A stretch of 64,000 nucleotides of DNA from Planctomycetota bacterium (GTDB lineage: Bacteria; Planctomycetota; UBA1135; GCA-002686595). The notes under the pieces were generated by a model that was given only the letters and a program-made list of their open reading frames with translations, was not told the DNA's origin and ran no database searches. The first letter of the stretch is position 1; each line of letters starts with the position of its first letter. A program made the position numbers and the translations under genes. Of the stretch, positions 45,684 through 53,502 are shown piece after piece. Location: NCBI GenBank assembly GCA_016795325.1, contig JAEUHY010000015.1, positions 124,001 to 188,000 on the forward strand, written 5' to 3'.

Positions 45684-46172
45684 ATGAAGCCGTCCAACCT
45701 GATCGTCTGCGCGGCGGCGCTCGTGCTCGCCCTTTCTGCTTGCCAGGGTCCCAAGCATCCGCCGGTGTGGACCGAGTCCGTGGTGGCCGCGCCCAGCGAG
45801 AACATCCTGTGGGCCGTCGCCAGCCAGGAGTTGCAGCGCATGGGCTTCCCGCTCGGAGTCGGCGCCGATCCCAGCCAGCTGCTGATGACTTCGGGGTGGA
45901 AGACGCAGCTGCGCCCCTTCAAGGGCGAGGGTTACCGCGAGCGCGCCGAGGTGCGCTTCACCGCGCGCGAAGCCGGGCGCTTCGCGATCGAGGCGCGCAT
46001 CGAGAAGGAGATCAACGACGACCTCGTGCGCCCGCTCGATCCCAGTCACGCGCAGTGGAAGCCCGTGCCCGACAACGTCGAGGCCGCGCAGATCCTGCTG
46101 CAGCGCATTGAGGCGCGCCTGGGCAGTTCGATCGAAATCGGCGCGCCCGCGCCGAAGCCGCGCAGCCGCTGA
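45684..46172 (+). CDS. Small lipoprotein of unknown function
   Basis: A 162-aa lipoprotein (signal ending LALSAC, Cys about 20). An AAGGAG sequence at 45667-45672, 11 bases ahead of the ATG, is one of the few clear ribosome-binding sites in the window. The mature part has a compact alpha/beta look with SENILWAVASQELQRMGFP, a segment RERAEVRFTAREAGRFAIEARIEKE and a Pro/Lys-rich tail. It follows der by 2 bp and is probably co-transcribed with it. No family was recognised. Confidence 0.8.
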   Translation: MKPSNLIVCAAALVLALSACQGPKHPPVWTESVVAAPSENILWAVASQELQRMGFPLGVGADPSQLLMTSGWKTQLRPFKGEGYRERAEVRFTAREAGRFAIEARIEKEINDDLVRPLDPSHAQWKPVPDNVEAAQILLQRIEARLGSSIEIGAPAPKPRSR

Positions 46173-46181
46173 GCGCGCGGT

Positions 46182-47282
46182 TCAGCGCGGGTGTGCGTGC
46201 GCGGTTGGCGCGCCGCGTGCGTGCTGCGGCGCGAGAACACCGCTGTCCGGCTCGGGATAGAAGGTCCCTGGCGCACAGAGTCGCGGCCCCTGCAGCGCGC
46301 GCGCTCGCAGCGGATCGCCTGCATGACGTTCGCTGCTGAGCACGTTGAACGGTGCATCCAGCGCTCGGTGGTAGCGCTCGTACAACACCGCCGACACCAC
46401 ACGTCGTCGGCCGGGCTGCACCCGCGACCCGAAGTGCAGGCAGCGCGCCGTGTCGATCAGCACGGCTGTTCCCGGCGGTCCTTCCAACCGTTCCAGCAGG
46501 CCTTCCGAGACGAGTGAGCAGACCTCGTCGTCCCCGTAGCGCGGCGTCGTGGTCGCCCCGTGCGCTTGCTGCGCCGCGACACGGCCCGCGAGCCCGCGAC
46601 GCAGGCGGCGCCGCACACGCGCGCTCGCGGCCGCCGGGAGCCAGCTGAACGGCCCGTCCTCTCTCTCGACGTGGCTCGTGTTGACGAGCAGCTTGAGTTG
46701 GCGCGTGTCGTCGGCGTCGACGTGGAACAGCTGGCTGTGGGCGGGGGGCTCGTTCGTCGCGCTCGGCAACGACGCGCCGACGCCGACGCGGCTGAGCACT
46801 GGGACCTCGCCGAGGTAGTCGATCGCGCTGCTCAGCAACTCGTCGCACAGCGCGAACTCGAGCCAGCGCGCATCGGCCGCCAAGCGCGCGTCGGAGAGCA
46901 GGTCGAAGACGATGCGGTGTTTTCCGGCGCGGGCGCGGTGCATGTGCTCGAGCACGTTGGCTCGTGCGGCGCACAACTCGCGCGAGAGTTCGACGAATTC
47001 GCAAAGGCGCGGGAATTCCTCCGCGCTGAGGCGGCGGTAGCCGAGTTCGCGGTCCACGCGCAGCCGCGCCGGATGCGAAGCCAGATAGGCACGCGCCATG
47101 CTCCGCCGTGCGACGTACTCCGCGGGCGCCGCGCTGATGCGCAGAAAGCGCAGGAGCGCGAGCCCTGTGTCGCTGCGCTTGACGCGAAGCGCCGCGCCGC
47201 TGCGCAGACGACGCCACGCACTCGGCCTCGACCGCGGCGCGCCGCCGCCCGTTGCGCATCGGATCGTGTTCGGAAGGCCCAC
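46182..47282 (-). CDS. Phytanoyl-CoA dioxygenase (PhyH)-like Fe(II)/2-oxoglutarate enzyme
   Basis: A 366-aa protein with the ligand triad of PhyH-type dioxygenases: His187-x-Asp189 in SQLFHVDADD, and a distal His283 in CLHFGSRV, followed by an arginine-rich strand (GRRRVVSAVLYERYH) that would bind 2-oxoglutarate. The N-terminal 110 residues are helical and lack similarity. Such enzymes hydroxylate small molecules or peptides; the substrate is unknown. Start is uncertain: GTG at 47282 (used, keeps LLRFLRISAAPAEYVARRS as coding) or ATG at 47099. A longer frame upstream runs through a repeat element and is rejected. Convergent with the small lipoprotein gene (9 bp). Confidence 0.75.
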   Translation of the reverse strand: MGLPNTIRCATGGGAPRSRPSAWRRLRSGAALRVKRSDTGLALLRFLRISAAPAEYVARRSMARAYLASHPARLRVDRELGYRRLSAEEFPRLCEFVELSRELCAARANVLEHMHRARAGKHRIVFDLLSDARLAADARWLEFALCDELLSSAIDYLGEVPVLSRVGVGASLPSATNEPPAHSQLFHVDADDTRQLKLLVNTSHVEREDGPFSWLPAAASARVRRRLRRGLAGRVAAQQAHGATTTPRYGDDEVCSLVSEGLLERLEGPPGTAVLIDTARCLHFGSRVQPGRRRVVSAVLYERYHRALDAPFNVLSSERHAGDPLRARALQGPRLCAPGTFYPEPDSGVLAPQHARGAPTAHAHPR

Positions 47283-47319
47283 AGCTCCACCCCGGCGCAC
47301 GCCCCGACCCGCAGTTGCT

Positions 47320-47484
47320 CTAGTGGGTTGATTCAAAATTTCGCCGCATATCTCAGGCGCCTCGCCGCCCCCCGCTGCGTTGCTCCGGTTCGGCGATCTA
47401 TTCAGGTCGCCTGGAATCCTCGCGCCTTGCGGGGAGCGCCGAATCACCTGACATCTGCGGCGGACTTTCGAATCAACCCACTAG
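47320..47484. repeat. MITE-like palindromic element, 165 bp (copy B)
   Basis: Bounded by a perfect 15-bp terminal inverted repeat: ctagtgggttgattc (47320-47334) and gaatcaacccactag (47470-47484). Pairing continues inward (cgccgcatatctcaggcg against the opposite arm, 15 of 18), so the outer arms of nearly 50 bp can fold together. The flanking ctag is itself palindromic, so it may be either part of the terminus or a target duplication. It carries no gene. It shares a 72-bp core with 25881-25952. It lies in the 397-bp gap between a PhyH-like gene and a lipoprotein gene; the remaining 195 bp (47485-47679) show no feature. Confidence 0.9.
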
Positions 47485-47679
47485 CAGCGGATGGCTCCGG
47501 CGCTCGCCGCTGAACTCCATGCCGCTCGCGCTGCTTTCGGTGGAGCAACTTCGGCGGAAGTTCTCGCTGCGCAGCCCGCGCCCACGCCGGAAGCGGAACG
47601 CGGGAGTTGCGACGGCGCCGCCCGTGGCGACGCCTGCCTCCGTCGGACTTGCCACGCGCTTCGCCCGCGCGCCCGGGAT

Positions 47680-48741
47680 TCAGGGCCGCGACGCGTAGCT
47701 CAGGCGCGAGCGCGGGTCGAGCGACGGCACGACGGTCTGGAATGTCCCGTTGCGCAGGTCGAGCAGCTTGAGCGCGCAGCGCGCGGCGCCCACCGCGTCG
47801 TTCGATGCGACGCCCTCCGTCGGGCGCGCCCAGTACAGGGCCGTGTCGCAGTCAACGAAGGCGACCGCGCCCGGCCAGATCGCGCCGGGGGCGCGGACCG
47901 CGCGCGACTGGTCGCGTTCGAGGTCGAGCAGGCGCCAGTTCTGGTCGAGGTCGCGCAGCAGGATCGAGCGCCCGTCCGGCGCCACCAGCGGGTGCTCGCC
48001 GACGTGGAGCGCACGCACCGTCCAGCGCGCGAAGTCGAATTCGTGCACCACCGGCACGCGCTTCCAATCGCGGCTCGAGCGGCCGAACCCGTCGCTCTCG
48101 GCGACGTGGCGCTCGAGCAGTTCGCGCGCGAGGTCGCCCTCGACGAAGGCGGTGAACACCAGCCGTGGGGCGCCGGGCACCCACTCCAGCGTGTCGTCGA
48201 GCGCACGCAGGCTCGTGGGCCAGTGCTCGCGGCCTTCGATGCGCCACAGGTCGAGGTCGCCTTCCATGCGGCGCGCATCGGCGCCGCCGACGTGCACCGG
48301 TCGCGGTCGCGCCACGAACGCGAGCAACTCGCCGCTCGCGTCGAGGGCCACGTGCTGGCCCAGTTGCGCTTCGTCGCCGAATTCGCCGCGGCCCTCGAAG
48401 ATCACCTCCGCGCGACCGTGCTCGTCGATGCGCTGCAGCGTGTGGACGCGCTCGCGCTCGGAGTGTGCGACCACCGCGAAGCGCCCGCGGCGGTCCGGTC
48501 CGGCCACACGCACCACAGCCGACACCGCGTTCGCGTCGAGCGCGGTGCGGCGCGCCGCGTCGGGCAGGCTCAGGGTTTCGAGGGCGCCGTCCGGCGGCGC
48601 GAGCAGCAGGGTGCCGTGCGCGCGTTCGAGCAGGTCGAGCGCCTCCGGACCGGAGACGCAATAGCGGCGGGGCGCCGCGTTCGGCGCCGGGGAGCAGCCG
48701 AGCGCCAAGGCGGCGAGCAAGACAAGGGTGCGAGGGAACAT
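47680..48741 (-). CDS. Beta-propeller-like lipoprotein (TolB/WD40-like fold), unknown function
   Basis: A 353-aa lipoprotein starting at the ATG at 48741; signal ends in LALGC (Cys16). The mature chain has repeated short beta-blade elements typical of propellers: RRGRFAVVAHSERERVHTLQRID, QHVALDASGELLAFVARP, HPLVAPDGRSILLRDLDQNWRLL and FVDCDTALYWARP. These resemble TolB/PD40 repeats in which D-G-R/K turns and a strand of hydrophobic residues recur. No active site is visible. It diverges from the glycosyltransferase operon across a 238-bp gap that should contain both promoters. Confidence 0.7.
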   Translation of the reverse strand: MFPRTLVLLAALALGCSPAPNAAPRRYCVSGPEALDLLERAHGTLLLAPPDGALETLSLPDAARRTALDANAVSAVVRVAGPDRRGRFAVVAHSERERVHTLQRIDEHGRAEVIFEGRGEFGDEAQLGQHVALDASGELLAFVARPRPVHVGGADARRMEGDLDLWRIEGREHWPTSLRALDDTLEWVPGAPRLVFTAFVEGDLARELLERHVAESDGFGRSSRDWKRVPVVHEFDFARWTVRALHVGEHPLVAPDGRSILLRDLDQNWRLLDLERDQSRAVRAPGAIWPGAVAFVDCDTALYWARPTEGVASNDAVGAARCALKLLDLRNGTFQTVVPSLDPRSRLSYASRP

Positions 48742-48979
48742 TCGATCTCTCCCATTTGCGAGACGGGTTGCGAGCCTGAAAAGGATAACCGCGCCCGGGT
48801 TTTGCGTGCTCGGGCGCCTGCTCCGCGAGTCTCCGGAGGACTCCGCCGGGGCGACGCGCGGCGGGGGATCGATACCGAGCGGCTCGCCGCGCGCAGTCCG
48901 GCGGCTACCATGCCTCGCTTCGCGGCGCCTGCGGCGCAGCCACGCTAGCGGCCCCGCGCCGCGCCGCCCCCGACCCGCC

Positions 48980-50365
48980 ATGACCGCCACGGACCGCCAG
49001 TTCCCGCCTCGCCGCAGCCTGCTCGTCGGCGTCGAGCCCAGCCGCGCTCGCGAGCTGTGCGGGGCGGAACTCACGCGGACGACGGCGTCCGACGCCGCCC
49101 TGCGCTGGGTGTGGACCACCGCTCCGGCCGCCGGCGGCGACGAGCGCTCGCTCGGACTCGAGGCGGGGCAGGCGGCGGCCTGCGCGCGCTTGGTCGAGCA
49201 GCTCGTGGCGCAGTTGAACGACTTCCGGCCGGAGCGCGTGTACGCGCCGCGCCCGGAAGGCGCCGTCGGTGACGAGCGTGCGCTCGCCTGGGCCATGGCG
49301 GCGGCGCTCGCGGCCAGCGCCGCGCCCGAAACCGTCGCGGAACTCGTGCTCTACGGCGGCGCTGGCCTCGAGCGTGTCGAGGCGCCTGCGCAGTGGCACA
49401 CGCGGCTGCGCGCCGCCGGGCTCGCCGAGCGCGCGGCGCACCCGCAGTGGCGCGCCACGGCCGTGATCTCGACTTGGAACAAACGCGGCGACGTGTGCCA
49501 GAACCTCGACGCGCTGCGGGCCCAGACGCGGCCCTTCGACGAGATCGTCGTGGTCGACAACGCGTCCAAGGACGACACGGCGCGCGTGGTGCGCGAGCGT
49601 TATCCCGAGGTGCGGCTCACCGTGATGCCGCACTCGGAGTACGGCGCCTGCGAGACCTTCAACATCGGCTTCGCCTCGGTCGTGACGCCGCTGCTGGCGA
49701 TCCTTGACGACGACGTGATGTTGCCGCCCGACTGGCTCGAGAAGACGGTCGAGCGCCTGCAGCGCGAACCGGCGAGCACGGCGATCGTGTCGAGCGAAGT
49801 CGAGGAGCCGGGGATGCCCGCGGGTTATCTCGAGCAGCCGCACCTGAAGACCGAGCGCTACATGAGCACCTTCCGCGGCTGCGCGAGCCTCGCGCGCGCC
49901 GATGCGCTGCGCAAAGCGGGCTTCTACGACGAGCGGCTGTTCATCTACGGCAACGAACGCGACCTGACCTGCCGGCTGCTCAACCTCGGTTACCGCGTGT
50001 TGCAGTACCCGCAGGCGCGCGCGTTCCACAAGACGCCCTTCGGCATCAAGATGGGCAAGCGCAGCCTGTACTACCACGCGCGCAACGCGTTCCTCACGCA
50101 GCTCAAGTACGCGCCTGCCGGCGATCTCGCGCGCCTGCCGTTCCTCGTGGTCTCGAACGTGCTGCTGCGCGGCGAGAAGCGCGAGCGCGCAGGCAAGGTC
50201 GCGGATGCGACCGGCACGATCGGCATCGGCAAGAGCCTGCGCGAGACGCCGGGCGCCTGGTGGGTCGTGACCAAGGCCGGGCTCAACGTGCTCGCCAACC
50301 TGCCGTACTGCTGGAAGCACCGCCAACCGGTCCGCGCGCCGGACTTCGAGCTGCCGCTCAAGTGA
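48980..50365 (+). CDS. Glycosyltransferase family 2 with extra N-terminal domain
   Basis: A 461-aa cytosolic or membrane-associated enzyme. From about residue 160 it is a GT-A fold family 2 glycosyltransferase: TAVISTWNKRGDVCQNLDAL, EIVVVDNASKDDTARVV, and the metal/donor-binding AILDDDVMLPPDW, then FRGCASLARADALRKAGFYDE and FIYGNERDLTCRLLNLGYR. The first 155 residues form a separate Ala-rich domain that looks faintly like a LmbE/PIG-L deacetylase remnant (VYAPRPEGAVGDERAL), which I cannot confirm. It overlaps the next glycosyltransferase gene (GTGA), so the two are coupled; with the TMTC-like gene they form a glycosylation operon. Acceptor unknown. Confidence 0.88.
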   Translation: MTATDRQFPPRRSLLVGVEPSRARELCGAELTRTTASDAALRWVWTTAPAAGGDERSLGLEAGQAAACARLVEQLVAQLNDFRPERVYAPRPEGAVGDERALAWAMAAALAASAAPETVAELVLYGGAGLERVEAPAQWHTRLRAAGLAERAAHPQWRATAVISTWNKRGDVCQNLDALRAQTRPFDEIVVVDNASKDDTARVVRERYPEVRLTVMPHSEYGACETFNIGFASVVTPLLAILDDDVMLPPDWLEKTVERLQREPASTAIVSSEVEEPGMPAGYLEQPHLKTERYMSTFRGCASLARADALRKAGFYDERLFIYGNERDLTCRLLNLGYRVLQYPQARAFHKTPFGIKMGKRSLYYHARNAFLTQLKYAPAGDLARLPFLVVSNVLLRGEKRERAGKVADATGTIGIGKSLRETPGAWWVVTKAGLNVLANLPYCWKHRQPVRAPDFELPLK

Positions 50366-51441
50366 GCGCGAGCACGTTAGGTCCGATCACGGCGGTCGTG
50401 TGCAACTACAACGGCCGCGAGCACCTGCCGCCCTGCCTGTCGGCGCTGCGCCTCTCGTCGCGCAAGTTGGCGGAGCTGGTCGTGGTCGACAACGCTTCCA
50501 CCGACGAGAGCGTCGAACTCTTGCGGCGCGACTTCCGCGACGTGCGCGTGGTGCAGCTCGCGACGAACGACGGGCCGTGCGCGGCGCGCAACCGCGGGCT
50601 CGCCGAGGCGCGCAGCGAGTGGGTGCTGCTCGTCGACAACGACGCGGTGCTCGCACCCGACGCGCTGGCGAAGCTCGAGCAAGCCGCGCTCGCGCGGCCG
50701 GATGCGGTCGTGATCCAACCGCGCAGCGTCGTGGCGAGCCAGCCAGGCACCGTGCACTACGACGGCGGTTCGCTGCACTACTGCGGGCTGTTCGCGCTGC
50801 GCAACTTCTTTCGCCCCGTCGCGCAGGCGGAGGGCCGCGGCGTGGTCGAGGTCGACGGCTGCGTGTCGGTCGTGCTGCTGGTCAAGCGCGAGCTGCTGCT
50901 CGAGTTCGGCGGCTTCGACCCGGCCTACTTCATCCTGTTCGAGGACCTCGACCTGTCGCTGCGCCTGCGCATGGCGGGCCACACGATCCTGTCCGTCGAA
51001 GACGCCATCTGCCACCACCGCGGCGGCACGCCGGGCATCAGTTTTCGCGGGAAAATCGGCTATCCGCAACGCCGCGCGTTCCTGCACTCGCGCAACCGCT
51101 GGATCTACCTGTTCAAGTGCCACCAGTGGTCGACGCTCGTGCTCAGCGCGCCGGCGCTGCTGCTCTACGAGCTCGTGTGGGCGCCGTTCACGCTGCTCTC
51201 GGGCACGTTCAGCGGCTACCTGCGCGGCAAGTGGGCGTTCGTGACGACGCTCGGCAGCACGCTGCGCGCGCGCCGCGAGGTCCAGCGGCGCCGCACGCGC
51301 CCCGACCGCGAGCTGCTCGTCGGCGGACCGCTCACCATCGCGCCGCAACTCGACAGCGGCGGCGCGAAGAGCTTCGTGCTCGCCGGCCTCAACGCGTTGC
51401 TCACGCTGTGGTGGGGCGTCATCCGCGGCCTGTGCCGCTGA
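50362..51441 (+). CDS. Glycosyltransferase family 2 (rhamnosyl/dTDP-sugar type)
   Basis: A 359-aa GT2 enzyme starting at the GTG that overlaps the stop of the previous glycosyltransferase gene. N-terminal GT-A features: ITAVVCNYNGREHLPPCLSAL, LAELVVVDNASTDESVELL and VLLVDNDAVL (DxD-like metal site). The VDGCVSVVLLVKRELLLEFGGFD and ILFEDLDLSLRLRMAGH segments are typical of family members such as rhamnosyltransferases that work on surface polysaccharides. A hydrophobic stretch (about 252-280, LVLSAPALLLYELVWAPFTLL) may associate with the membrane. It is followed 28 bp later by a TMTC-like gene, consistent with a glycan assembly or transfer function. Confidence 0.9.
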   Translation: MSASTLGPITAVVCNYNGREHLPPCLSALRLSSRKLAELVVVDNASTDESVELLRRDFRDVRVVQLATNDGPCAARNRGLAEARSEWVLLVDNDAVLAPDALAKLEQAALARPDAVVIQPRSVVASQPGTVHYDGGSLHYCGLFALRNFFRPVAQAEGRGVVEVDGCVSVVLLVKRELLLEFGGFDPAYFILFEDLDLSLRLRMAGHTILSVEDAICHHRGGTPGISFRGKIGYPQRRAFLHSRNRWIYLFKCHQWSTLVLSAPALLLYELVWAPFTLLSGTFSGYLRGKWAFVTTLGSTLRARREVQRRRTRPDRELLVGGPLTIAPQLDSGGAKSFVLAGLNALLTLWWGVIRGLCR

Positions 51442-51469
51442 GCGGGCGCGATCGCCTATCCTCAGGCCC

Positions 51470-53347
51470 TTGAAGCGCGCCGCGAACCATCCGAGTCCTG
51501 CCTCGACGGGAGGAGTTCCGACCTGGGCGCTGGCGCTGGCGCTCGTTGCGGCCGCTGCGGCGGCCTATGCGAACAGCTTCGGCGGGCCGTTCGTGTTCGA
51601 CGACCTGCACAGCATCGCTTTCAACGAGCAGCTGCGCGGCCCGGATGCGTGGTGGCGTGTCTTCACACCGGCCGGCCGCAGCGATTTTGGTCTCGCCGGG
51701 CGTCCGATCGGCGCCTGGACGTTCGCGCTCAACTACTCCTGGGGCGGCCTTGCCGTGGCGGGCTACCACGCGCTCAACCTCGCGATCCACGTCGCGGCGG
51801 GCCTCGTGCTGTTCGGCCTGGTGCGCCGCACGCTCACGCTCGAGTCGCTGCGCGAGCGCTGGGGCGCGCACGCCGATGTGCTCGGCGCGCTCACGGCCGC
51901 GCTGTTCCTGCTGCACCCGATCCAGACCAAGGCCGTCACGTTCATCGTGCAGCGCCTCGAGTCGCTCACGGCGCTGCTGTATCTGGTGGTGCTCTACGCG
52001 CTCGTGCGCAGCGCCACGGACGCAGCGCGCTCGCGGCGCTGGTCCGCGCTCGCAGTCGGCGCCTGCGCACTCGGCATGGGCGTCAAGGAGGTGATGGTCA
52101 GCGCGCCGCTGGTCGCGTTGCTCTACGACCGCGCGTTTCTGTCCGGCAGCCTGCGCGGCGCTTGGCGCTCGCGCCGCGCGCTGCACGTCGCGCTTGCGAG
52201 CACCTGGGCGTTGCTCGCGCTGCTCGTGCTGACCAGCCCGCGCCTGGGCGTGACCTCGGCGACGGATGCGGAGCTCGGCCGCAGCGACTACTTGCTGCTG
52301 CAACTGGGCGCCTTCGGCCATTACTTGCGCCAGATCGCGTGGCCCAACGCGCTCGTGTTCGACTACGGGATGTTCGGCGACGGCGTGCCGGCCGCCGACT
52401 TCTCGGCGCGCTGGTGGGCCGGCGCTCTCGCGGCGCTGGGAACGCTCGGCGCCGCGCTGTGGGGGCTGGCGGGCAACCGCGCCTGGGGCTTCGTCGCCGC
52501 GGCCGCCTTCGCGGTCCTGGCGCCGTCCTCGAGCTTCGTGCCGATCCGGCTCGACCCGCTGGCCGAACACCGGCTCTACTTACCGCTCGCGGCGTTGGCG
52601 CTTCCCGCCGCACTGGGGCTGCTGGAAATTGCGCGCCGGGTGGCGCCGCAACGTGCGCACGCCGTCGCGTTCTCGCTGGGTGCTTTGCTCGCGCTCGCGC
52701 TGGGCTGGACGACGCACGCGCGCAACCGCGACTACGCCAGCGCAGCGACTCTGTGGGGCGACACGGCGGCCAAGCGCCCGACGAGTGCACGTGCGCTGAC
52801 CAACTTCGGCATCGCGCTGGTCCAAGACGGCGAGGTCGAGCGGGCGCTCGAGCTCCACCGCGCGGCGCTCGCCGCGCGACCGGACTACGCGGAAGCGCAC
52901 CACAACCTCGGCAACGCGCTGCTGCTCTCGAACCGTCCCGAGGAGGCGTTGCAGAGCTTCGAGCGCGCGCTCGAACTCGATCCCGACAACGCGGAGTCGG
53001 CGGCGGCTGCGGGTGAGGCGTTGCTCCGCGTCGGGCGCAAGGACGAGGCGGCGGAGCGCTTCGAGCAGGCGCTGGCCCGCGAGCCGCGCTTGTACGGCGC
53101 GCACTACCGGCTGGCGGGCCTGTGCGTCGAGCAGAGACGAACTGACAAGGCTGTGCAGCATTTGCAAGCGGCGTTGGCGCTGGACGGCCGCGATCCGCTG
53201 CTGTGGACGCTGCTCGGCTCGCTGCTGGCGGAACAAGGGCGCTTCCACGAGGCGCGGCTGAAGTTCGAGATGGCGCTGCGCATCCAGCCGGGTTTCGCCG
53301 ACGCGCGCGCGAAGCTCGAACGCCTTCGCTCGCTCGAGGCGCGCTAA
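51470..53347 (+). CDS. TMTC-like polytopic membrane glycosyltransferase with C-terminal TPRs
   Basis: A 625-aa protein that starts with TTG. The first 400 residues are multiple membrane helices with the TMTC/GT-C hallmarks: an early acidic pair in FVFDDLHSI (Asp44-Asp45), and LLHPIQTKAVTFIVQRLESL. The C-terminal part (about 420-620) holds tetratricopeptide repeats (RALTNFGIALVQDGEVERALELHRAAL, HHNLGNALLLSNRPEEALQSFERALELDPDN, LWTLLGSLLAEQGRFHEARLKFEMALRI). TMTC proteins of eukaryotes O-mannosylate cadherins; bacterial relatives with the same layout are presumed protein glycosyltransferases using a lipid-linked sugar. It is the last gene of a set with two GT2 enzymes. Confidence 0.85.
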   Translation: MKRAANHPSPASTGGVPTWALALALVAAAAAAYANSFGGPFVFDDLHSIAFNEQLRGPDAWWRVFTPAGRSDFGLAGRPIGAWTFALNYSWGGLAVAGYHALNLAIHVAAGLVLFGLVRRTLTLESLRERWGAHADVLGALTAALFLLHPIQTKAVTFIVQRLESLTALLYLVVLYALVRSATDAARSRRWSALAVGACALGMGVKEVMVSAPLVALLYDRAFLSGSLRGAWRSRRALHVALASTWALLALLVLTSPRLGVTSATDAELGRSDYLLLQLGAFGHYLRQIAWPNALVFDYGMFGDGVPAADFSARWWAGALAALGTLGAALWGLAGNRAWGFVAAAAFAVLAPSSSFVPIRLDPLAEHRLYLPLAALALPAALGLLEIARRVAPQRAHAVAFSLGALLALALGWTTHARNRDYASAATLWGDTAAKRPTSARALTNFGIALVQDGEVERALELHRAALAARPDYAEAHHNLGNALLLSNRPEEALQSFERALELDPDNAESAAAAGEALLRVGRKDEAAERFEQALAREPRLYGAHYRLAGLCVEQRRTDKAVQHLQAALALDGRDPLLWTLLGSLLAEQGRFHEARLKFEMALRIQPGFADARAKLERLRSLEAR

Positions 53348-53502
53348 CGACGCCTTCATCCAGCCGTTGGACGCGTGCGGTCCAGCGAGCTACGCCAAGC
53401 GCCGAGCAGACGCACGGCACGGGATTCGGTAGGAAGGGCTCGGGCGCCTCGACGGTCCGCAGGCAGGACAGGCAACGTCGGCGCCGCTCACAGAAGGCAG
53501 AT

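Noticed and set aside
47283..47447. N-terminal extension of the PhyH-like frame starting at 47447
   Set aside because: It translates the palindromic element (RIPGDLNRSPNRSNAAGG), not a conserved protein segment.
48742..49296. Long upstream extension of the propeller lipoprotein frame (to 49296)
   Set aside because: The extension is opposite the first glycosyltransferase gene and lacks a signal; the ATG at 48741 gives a proper lipoprotein signal.
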